A stretch of 64,000 nucleotides of DNA from positions 1,798,001 to 1,862,000 of the forward strand of contig JAQQWL010000005.1 of assembly GCA_038363925.1 (NCBI GenBank), read 5' to 3'. Position 1 is the stretch's first letter. Each line of letters begins with the position of its first letter. Positions 36,227 to 44,605 of this stretch are shown here, piece after piece. Source of the stretch: Apiospora phragmitis (lineage: Eukaryota; Ascomycota; Sordariomycetes; Amphisphaeriales; Apiosporaceae). Below the pieces are notes generated by a model that saw only the letters and a list, made by a program, of their open reading frames with translations, did not search any database and was not told the DNA's origin. The translations under genes and the position numbers were made by a program.

Positions 36227-38074
36227 ATGGCCGCTCTACCGTCATGCCATAATTGTCGAAGGAACCGGAAGCGGTGTGATCGTTCGGTACCCTCTTGCAA
36301 CAAATGCTCCTCCACTGGCCAAGACTGCCTGGGGTACGGTAAATTGCTTCCGATGGACCGGCGGCGCAGCCTCTCGCGGCCGTCTGGCTGGCAACAAAAC
36401 GTATGCGTTGTCTGGCGAAAGCAAGCGGGACACCATAATACCGTTTCGACCACAGAAGAACAGTAAACTACAGAGTGGAAATATCATCACTCTTGGGGTC
36501 GCTCCTTCGCTCAGGGACCCCCTTTTCCAAGATCTGGATGACCCGACAAGGAAGTATCTGTGCTACTGTAAGTAATGTCCCCATAAGAAGCGATACGCCC
36601 AAATAGTAACAGCAATGCAACATACCTAGTCGGAGCCCGTTTTTGTCAAGATCTCGTCGTTCACGATTCCTACCAGCTTGCGTGGAATCCATTCAGAGAG
36701 TTGATTCCCATCTCGGGTTCCTACTCTTTCCTTCGTCATATCATAGTGGCTGCCTCAGCTTTGCATTATTACAATGCTGGCTTCCACTCTTCTTCAACAA
36801 GAGTGCAACCACTGGTAGCCAAGGGCGCCCTCATTGACGCTCTAAGGGCTCGCCAAAAAGCCATCAAAGGTCTCCAGGAAGTGCTGGAAAGACACAGGCT
36901 AGCTCCAAACGACGAAGACCTCGCACATGAAAGAGATGCTGTACTGGCGACAGTACTGTTCTTCGTCAACTTTGCTCTGGTTGACTCGGGAAAGGGGGAG
37001 TGGCGCACGCACATGAGAGCGGCTGGCAGTCTCATCGCAGCTCATTTTACTGATTCAGTAACCCACCCGCCCCTCTCGACGAGTATGCCGCATCCTTTGG
37101 AGGCTGAAAGTTCGGCAGCGACAAACGATCAAAACAGCTTTAGTTTGGTGGCACTCGATGCTGCTCTCAAACCAGGACGAGTACAGGGGATCCCAAGTTC
37201 GGTCAGTATCCGCGACTTTATTGCTTCAGACTCAGTGGCCTATTACATATGGGGTTGTACCCTTGATTCCCTCATCACTCCGTTGCCTGGGAAAGATACT
37301 GGTTCGGCCCAGCTCGAGATCGATCCAGTCAGTATACTGCCGATTCTTCGGCGCACGGAAGCCAACAGCTACCACAGCTGCCCCACCGATCTTCTAGTCA
37401 ATATTTTAAGCACGGCAAGGCTGGCCCGGAGCATCGGTATAGAAAGTGGCGGGGATCCCACCTCCTCCCAGTTGCAGGAGGGATTGCGGCTCTTGAAGGA
37501 CGCGCAAGCTTTCGACATCGAAGCCTGGGCAGTCAAGATGTGTGCCGCTAGTGTCGAGTTGGGCTTTGTCAACGAAGAAGAAATCGACTACCGTACACAC
37601 GCAGCAGCGACATACCGTGCCGCGGCTTGTCTGTATGTGCTTTTAGCCGCCCCGGGGTTGCACAGGCACGTACAGGAGGCCATGTCCGACCCAGAGTTGG
37701 TAGATGATCTGCCCTTCTTGCCAACTACGGAGGACCTCGTCTCCACAATCTTCGGCCAACTGTCGTTCATCCAAGTGGATAGCCCCTTGTACAAGTTTAC
37801 CACATGGCCTGTGTTCATGACAGGCGTAGAGACGACATCGCCAGAGCGCAGAGCCTGGGTCTTGTCGCGACTGCAGGTCATGTGGGACTTGTGTCCATGG
37901 GGAATGATCAAGTCGGCCATGGAGACGTTGACCAGTATCTGGCAGCTGAGGGATCTGGACTTGATCAAACCTGAGAACGTTGCTTGCGAAAATGCAGTGG
38001 GATATGGTCCTCGGGGCTCGAACAGCTGGCGCCAGCAATTGAGTGTGATGGGGTTCGACTGCCTAATTGTCTGA
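36227..38074 (+). CDS. Zn2Cys6 fungal transcription factor (one frame break)
   Basis: Nuclear, pathway-specific type regulator. It starts at ATG 36227 (MAALPSCHNCRR). Exon 1 runs to 36567, the intron is 36568-36629 (GTAAGT...CTAG) and exon 2 runs to TGA at 38074, about 594 residues. The binuclear cluster has six Cys in C-X2-C-X6-C-X5-C-X2-C-X6-C (residues about 7-33), then GYGK. The family-typical RWTGGAASRG then appears one frame over, so one base is in excess at the CC at 36350-36351. After that correction exon and intron phases match and the frame stays open to the end. The C-terminal two-thirds is the mostly helical fungal-specific regulatory region (Fungal_trans_2 type, including SFLRHIIVAASALHYYNAG). 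Its target is unknown; the divergent MFS gene is the obvious candidate. Confidence 0.85.
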
Positions 38075-38368
38075 TTGCATCATCAGGGAAAAGAAGAGCA
38101 AGCCACGCTGGGGCTGATAAGCGGGAAGGTGCAGGACGAACCAGGTACCTTCTTTGTTTGCCTGACGTTCTTGCCTCATATTATGCAACAACAAGGTTCG
38201 CCATCCGTTTGTTACGTTCAGCCTTCCAGGCAGAATTCAGCCCAATGTGAGGCTTGGCTCCATATCTTAGGCGGGATGCTGCTGCTGCTGTCATATAATA
38301 AGATAATGAGATCTTTTTCCAATAACCAATAGCTCAGTGGGTAGAAATACAGAGCAGTTACAGGCACA

Positions 38369-38455
38369 GTCCTCGTAGAGAAATGGTTAACTCGTCGGCC
38401 TCCTATTCTCGTAGTTGAAAGCCGAAGATTGTCGGTTCGAGTCCGACCGGGGATG
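38369..38455 (+). tRNA. tRNA-Arg(CCT) with a 14-nt intron
   Basis: The cloverleaf folds by eye: acceptor GTCCTCG/CGGGGAT (with G-T wobbles), D arm GAG/CTC, anticodon stem TCGGC/GCCGA, T stem GTCGG/CCGAC with loop TTCGAGT, discriminator G. The B box is GGTTCGAGTCC (38434-38444). The loop shows C-T-CCT-A, followed by 14 bases (38406-38419) in the canonical position after base 37, then A and the 3' stem strand. Anticodon CCT (38402-38404) reads AGG. CCA is not encoded, as expected in a eukaryote. Confidence 0.9.
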
Positions 38456-38458
38456 CAA

Positions 38459-38477
38459 TTTTTCTTTTCTTTTTTTC
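38459..38477 (+). terminator. RNA polymerase III terminator of tRNA-Arg
   Basis: T runs of five, four and seven, interrupted by single C, start four bases after the tRNA end. Pol III stops at runs of four or more T. Confidence 0.8.
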
Positions 38478-38709
38478 CTTTTTGTGATCCTGGTCTTCAC
38501 CCACATGAGGCAACAGCTGAAGGCTGCGTACCTCGTACTTCGATACATCCATTAATTTGCCATGTCGCGAGAATATCATCAGCAATGCGAACAGCTTCCC
38601 ACGTGTTTCCTGAAATTTGTTTGTATTATTCATTGACAAAGTCTTTCCTCCTACTTGACCGATAAAATCAAGGATGCCACCCCTCCCCCTCTAGACCCAG
38701 GCTACCAAG

Positions 38710-40404
38710 TCACATCCTCAAGTACGAATGCCTTGGTCGTTGTATTGGTAGCATCGGCCACTCGTCATCCGACGATGTCTTTGGCTTGCTAGGAAGCGCC
38801 TTTTCCAAATCCTGCAACGGGATATTGCGCTTGTGAGGGACTGTCATCGGCCTGTAGAACGGTGCCATGTGTTCTTGAGGCAGTACGGGTGTGGCGGCCT
38901 GGGCGTTGGGGGCGGCAGCATGCTGCGGGCCTTGCTCTGTTCCTGTTCGCTTCCTCCCGACCTCTTTTCGCTGCCAGCGCTTCGGCACAAACGTGCGGTA
39001 CATGTGCTTCCGGAAGGGCGCCGTCGTGCCGAAGACAATGAAAATGAGAAAGCTGGGCGCGGGTCCGGGTAGGAACAGCACGGCCGTCTCTTTCGCGCGC
39101 TCGGCGCTGATGTCAGGGCTGCTCCGCGACGCATCCCTGTTACTGTTCTGCATACCAGTGAATTGAAACAGCACGTTGGATAGCTCAAAAATGCTGTCAT
39201 CGCCAGTCAGTCACTTGTCCGTCTGCTTTCGCGAAGGTCCCATTCCCTAGAGAGCCAGCAGAAACTTACCTAAGTATGACGAAGGCGATAGAGAAGCGCG
39301 TCATGAGCCACCGGTCGTAGATTCCCCGCGACGTGGTCCGTCTTTTCTGACCTTGGCTTTGCGACATGGAAGATGAGAAACCAGCAGAGCCGGACGCCGC
39401 ACCGTACTGGACGTCCCACCCCAGCAGTTGACGCCGACTCTGTACATATCGGATCAGGATCGCCAACATGAAACCGCACCCTCCCGCTAGACTGATCATT
39501 ACTGTAAAAGAAGGATTTGGTTAGCCGAAACTCGCCGGTATGCAAACAAGGCTGAGAGACCACTTACAGACAACATTGGCCAGGAACATGAAGGCCACGA
39601 CGGACTGTTGTATCGACTTTACTTGCAAGAGGCAGATCGTCATGATGGGTAGAACTATTGAAGCATCCTTACCCACAGCATTGACTCTATTCAAGGTCAC
39701 TGTCATCTGTGGCTTTTCCGTCCAGCCATAGGTCGATTGCAGTAAAGCGAAGGCCCTGCGAACGAGTCAGACAAGAACGACGCTACTGTTGACGGCATGG
39801 GGACGTACCGGAAGAGGACCAGCATCGCCGCCGCCGAGAATGCATACTGGCCTTCGCAGACCGTTAGCGAAGGGGCACATGCCACACAGGTCGAAAGTAC
39901 ATACGGAAATACCAGAGCCCTAGGTCTGCTCCTACGGCCCCGTTGGAAATGATTTGCTCGGGATTCTTTGGGTTGGCTACTGCCTCTTCCCACTGCGCAG
40001 TGGCGACATGCTCCCATGCGATAAAGGCGTGTAGCTGGGTTACTACAGCCGTCGCTGTACTCGCCAACAGGAGGTATCCGATCAAAGCAACATCTAAATT
40101 CTCGGTAATAGTATGTAAGCTAACTAAATAGCCGCTACTTATATTAAGAAATAGAGAGAATTAAGCAATAGTAATTTTAATATAGTTGAATATACTTCCT
40201 CGTCGACCTTAAACTACTTAAGTACACTCTTAGTCGGCGAAATAAGAATCAACCCCCTTTTCTTCTCGATGTATGGCACTGAAACTAGAGGCTGTCAAGA
40301 ACTTACTTAACCATACTTGCATTTTAAGCTATGCCGATTGGCCGATACTTACTATCTAATAACCAGATAGATCCATACCCCGTCGTCTTGTTACCATAGC
40401 TCAA
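38710..40404 (-). CDS. multi-span integral membrane protein of unknown function (5' end uncertain)
   Basis: Exons on the minus strand: 40353-about 40404, 39905-40093, 39809-39851, 39568-39755, 39270-39501 and 38710-39193. Introns 39852-39904, 39756-39808, 39502-39567 and 39194-39269 are 53-76 nt, with GTATGT, GTACGT and GTAAGT donors. All phases join in one frame. About seven hydrophobic helices are seen, for example ALIGYLLLASTATAVV, GLWYFRQYAFSAAAMLVLF, VVAFMFLANVVLMISL, FMLAILIRYV, FSIAFVILSIFEL and PSFLIFIVFGTTAPF. A basic, Pro-rich cytoplasmic tail follows (about the last 90 residues). The layout is GPCR-like, but I recognise no known receptor class. No in-frame ATG precedes the first exon. 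An ATG sits one base out of frame near 40396, five bases after the stop codon of the upstream RRM gene. The intron 40094-40352 is long and AT-rich. Confidence 0.7.
40094..40352 (-). other. AT-rich 259-nt intron of the membrane-protein gene
   Basis: Donor GTAAGT and acceptor TTTAG are canonical. The interior is visibly AT-rich, with many TTAA/TTAAG/TA steps, unlike the other introns of the same gene (53-76 nt). Confidence 0.6.
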
Positions 40405-41512
40405 CGGCTCGCGCACGGGTCCTCTCCGTACCGCACCGAGCAGATCTGCGGGTTGTCCTCCAGCCGCAGCACGTCCGCCGCGAGACCGGCCCGGCCGTAG
40501 AATCCCCCGTGGAACCGGAGCTCGAGCACGTTGCGGCGCGCCGTGACGGCGCGGTGGCGCACCTCGACCACGTCCTCCTTGATCTGCGCGAGGCTGAGCC
40601 CGTCCAGGAACAGGAGCCGGCCGCGCAGCAGGACGAGCAGCGACGCCTCGTTCACGAGGTCCGGGTCGCCCTCGACCAGCACGCACCGCGATGCCTCGAC
40701 GCCCAGGTGCTCCTTGCCCGCCAGGCGCCGGGGGTGGTACTGCGCACGGATCAGGTGGTGGTGGCCGTCCACGCAGAGGAAGCCTTTCAGTTTGGTGTCT
40801 TCGAAAAAGCGGCGGGCCGCGGCCACCTCGAAGAAGGACAGGGTGGCCGAGGCGGTGGGGCCGTGCGCGATTCCCGAGGAGGGGCTGTCTTGATGATCGT
40901 GCCAGGGGGACGGCGGGTGGATGGTCACGGACCAGATACGCCCGTATCCGCGGATGGCGTTCAGGAGCTTTCTGGGGGTGTAGTCCGCCGGGAGGCCTCT
41001 GAGGAACAGATTCACGCTCTGTGACTCGGGTATGCCGGTGATGTGGGCGTTGGCGTCGGGGCAGAATGCGAGGAAGGAGGTACTGTTGGATTTGGGCAGA
41101 CGGCCGATCTTGATCATGCCATGATCCTTGTTAACGTGTTCCTCTTCCTTCTTCACCACTCTTGGAGTGCGTGTGTTGACTTGTAACTCTGGCTCTATAG
41201 ATACGTTGATCTTGAGGCTGGTGCCCCTGTCCAGTCCCAGTGGCAGAAAATCTTTGGCCAAAGGGTTGAGACGCTTATTTTGCAATAGTAAGTACACGGC
41301 AAGATAACCATACATCGATGAGCTATGATTATAGTTTGAAAGGGGCAGATGGGACTAGAGTCATAATACACGAGATATATAAAGCACGAGGGGCAAGAAG
41401 GGACGAGAGGCGAGAAGGGACGAGGGCGAGAAGGGACGGAATGGAAGAGATAGGACGAGAGAAGAAGGGACGGAATGGAAGAGATAGGACGAGGGCTTAC
41501 TGAGGGTGCCAT
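40401..41512 (-). CDS. RRM-like RNA-binding domain protein
   Basis: Predicted 294 residues: a 12-nt first exon (41501-41512, encoding MAPS), an intron at 41274-41500 (GTAAGC...ATAAG) and exon 2 at 40401-41273 ending TGA. The N-terminus RLNPLAKDFLP and the basic linker lead to an RRM-like fold with SVNLFLRGLPADYTPRKLL (RNP2-like, about residues 85-103), SVTIHPP, SATLSFFEVAAARRFFE (RNP1 region) and a degenerate second half ending near VRYGEDPC. Aromatic RNP1 residues are partly lost, so RNA binding is inferred from overall similarity. The intron holds a duplicated 29-base purine-rich repeat. The stop codon abuts the reading frame of the membrane-protein gene downstream. Confidence 0.75.
41431..41493. 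repeat. 29-base direct repeat, two copies, in an intron
   Basis: Identical copies at 41431-41459 and 41465-41493, purine-rich on the + strand (GGACGGAATGGAAGAGATAG core). Shorter GGGACGAG units precede them from about 41400. The repeat ends at the splice donor of the RRM-like gene. Confidence 0.85.
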
Positions 41513-43185
41513 GGTACTGCTTGCTGACTTTGACGTCGGTATCAGCGTGTCGTATTAGTCTCTGGCAGGCTCCGAGTAACAATAGCCAGCCTAAAATCGG
41601 GTTGGCTGAGTGATTCTCTCTTGTTTCTGTATGCAGCAATCAGTCAGCACAGGTGGTGTGGTACAGTAGGGGGTCACTGACCTGCTGTTGACACAATCAC
41701 ATATGACTACGATCCACAAAGGCTATTTGCAATGCACATGTACGGCTTCCGTCCGAGATTCAGCGATTTCAGAAGACGCTGTAGTTGTTGTATTGTTCAA
41801 TGTGTACGGCTTCCGTCCGAGATCCGGCGATTCCAGACGAAGCAATTGTGAAGGGACGAAAAAGGGGGCAAATGCACTGTGGGATCAAAGTGAAGATGTT
41901 GTGCAGCTGATGGACTAGGCAAGAAATCTCCTCGTCTAAATAGAAAGCAGCTGGGGGTGAACGCAACTCCAGCATTGAATACAACAATGATATTGAACAC
42001 AACACATAGTGGCGAACGTGGAAGCAGACGATGAATACATAGGTGTAGTGAAGCACACAGAACATAGTCACAAACGCTCGGATGACGGACAGTGAATGCA
42101 ATACCCAACTGGTAGTGAGTGAACGCATCAACAAGGAAGATATCCTGCAGCCCTTTGTGAACCCTCGCCCCTGTCGCCCCTCGTCAGAGGTATCAAGCTC
42201 CTTCTTTGGATGCAGAGAGTGACTTAACACGCCCCTCACTGCCTTTGTTGCAGCACACAATCAGGCTAACACAATCAGAGGGTGTTGATCGCATTGAATA
42301 TGTGTTTCTATATTTCACCATTGCGGTGTGAAAGGAGGGAAGGCGTTCCTATAGGGCTTGGTGTCTTCATATTCAAATAGGGGGTAAGAAGATCTAATAA
42401 ACTGGACCGGATCTCAGAGGCCGACGCTGCCATGCTAAGAAGAAGAGCTGTAGGGCATTTTTCGTGCTTAAGGTATATATACTCGCGGTGGTAATGCTCC
42501 ATCATCCTACAAGTCAAGTGACATGCTTCGTACAGGTGCCGGGGAGGAGACATGTAAGTATGTATGACCAATTGTTGCTAATCTATTTGACATCTAGGGC
42601 GAGGCAGAGCCTCAGCAACCTCCCGGAGAGTATGAAACATGCTAATTATCCATTCACCTATCTATTAAAGTAGTATGCATGGGGATCTGGGGGATTAGAG
42701 GTGTATCATTTGGCTTGAGGCTTACTTTCAGCGGTATTTATATATTGCTATGGTGTATACTGGCATAGGGAAAAGGAGGAATCACCCGACTTGGCAGAAA
42801 GACGAGGTAGTTGCTAGCTCCCATAAAGGCGAGACGCTTTAATCAGTGCACAGTTGTCCGATAGGTGCAGTATAAGGGCTTCGCTAGATTGAGGTGCTTG
42901 TGTATGATCATTTGATGGGGATAGAAGGTGCAAACGGTAAGGAAGACTGGAAAGCACAGTACTACAAAAGCAGATCGCAAGCAAGGCATCCTCGTCTACG
43001 GCAAAGCGATGTGATAAGGATATAGAGTATCTGTTTGCCAACCACTATCCAAATATATACAAGTAACTCAGTGCCAGTTCGCTTTCCAATATCGTATGTA
43101 TAACATATCCTACAATGTATCCACCATGCCATGTCTTTACATTATACCCAGGGACAGAAGGCCCTGCACCAACTCCACCGAATTT
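41513..43185. other. intergenic, 1.7 kb
   Basis: It contains the promoter of the RRM-like gene and the 3' flank of the MFS gene at 43186. A duplicated segment (41740 and 41804) is the only structure seen. No gene recognised. Confidence 0.55.
41740..41841. repeat. about 38-base imperfect direct repeat, copies 64 bases apart
   Basis: Both copies (41740-41777 and 41804-41841) begin GTACGGCTTCCGTCCGAGAT and continue into a similar stretch. The first mismatches are all transitions (T for C, A for G, T for C). Confidence 0.75.
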
Positions 43186-44605
43186 TTACTGTTGCTTCTT
43201 CGCGGCCACAGCCTTCTTCACTTGCTCTTCAGGGGGCGAGTTTAGACCCAGGAAAACCATAGCTGCGGCGACGGCGATACCGAACGCACCCATGCTATAC
43301 GCAGCACCTCGTCCAGCCCACCAGTACACGCTAGTGAACAGGATGGGGCCGAGTCCTCGGCCCAGCTGGCCCCAGCTTCGAAGAATGCCGAGCTTACCAC
43401 CCTGCTCGCTAGCCTTGGCCTCCAGACTACCCAGAGCATTGAGGCCGCTGACGACGGTGGCCGAAGTGACCGCCAGGCATGTAGCTGCGATATAGAGGTG
43501 GCCTTGGGACCGGCACGTGCAAAGTACGCTAAACGCCAGCAGGCAGGCGGATACGCCAACCCGGACTGACAGCAGCGGAGGGAGGTGTCGCGTAACACCA
43601 CCCTGCAAGATTGATGCGACCAGTCCCACGTAGCCAAGGAGGCGTCCGTTCTGAAGGGACGAGTATTGGAACAAGTCGTAGGTCATAAAGGGCAAGGAGA
43701 ATTCCATGCCAGAGAAGAATAGCAGGAAAACAAAGTGGATGTAGTTGAGAAGCATGAGCGAGTTCGTGCCCCTCTGCGATGCCTTTGCTGGCTTATCCGA
43801 TGTCGCAGTTTTGGCATCCTTGTTGATCTTGCTGGGTAGTGTTTCGGGTAGGGCCACATAGAGGTACAAAGTTTCGGTAAGGATAAGGAAGAGCGAGACT
43901 CCGGCCGCCGTCGCGAAGGGGTTCGCCGCCACGGTCGCGATGGAGCTGAGGTACGCGCCGAGGGCCGGGCCGAAAGTGAAGGCAATGGAGAAACACGCGC
44001 CAATCAAGGCCATGGTCGAGCCGCGGCTGTTCTCGTCCGAGATGTCCGACGCGATGGCTGTCGCGATCTGCACGTTGCCCTCGGACAGCCCACCCACGAC
44101 GCGCGAAGCAAGGAAGGTCCGGAAGTCCACCGCCACCACCCAGAGCAGCACCGACACGATGTTGCCCATCATGCTGGCCAGCAGCGCGGTGCGCCTGCCA
44201 TATTTATCGGACAGGCGGCCGATGATGGGGGAGGCAAAGGCTTGCAGAAGGGAGAACAAACTGCCAAGCGCGCCCCCAAGCAGAACAATATCGTATCTCG
44301 AGTCAATGGGTTTGGCGAAGGCAGCCTTGTAGGTGTTGAGGTAGCCGAGGATGCGGGCCAGGATCGTGGAGCCCGAATCGGAGGTGGCTTCATTGTTGCG
44401 ATAGAACTCGAGAAGCTTCGGGAAGAGGGGCAGAATGAACGTAAAGGATATCTAGATAGTCAACAGTCAGTAAAGTATACCAATTGGGCATACAGGTTTT
44501 CCTGCGCATCATTCATCAAATAGGGGTCATTCATACCAGGTCGAGTAACAAGGACACGAAGATGACCTTGAGCACCTTCTTGCGAGTGCTCGCATCGACA
44601 GCCAT
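43186..44605 (-). CDS. MFS transporter, MFSD10/TETRAN-like
   Basis: Integral membrane transporter of 444 residues. Exon 1 is 44537-44605 (MAVDASTRKKVLKVIFVSLLL), the intron 44452-44536 (GTATGA...CTAG) and exon 2 43186-44451. Twelve hydrophobic segments are expected. The first helix is ISFTFILPLFPKLLEFY, and the signature between helices 2 and 3 is GRLSDKYGRRTALLAS (about residue 95), a close match to the MFS A motif. Others are SRVVGGLSEGNVQIATAI, which has the bacterial tetracycline-efflux style, and SWGQLGRGLGPILFTSVYWWAG near the end. The long hydrophilic loop after helix 6 (KINKDAKTATSDKPAK) separates the two halves. Human MFSD10 and yeast relatives move organic anions, but the substrate here is not known. 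Confidence 0.88.
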
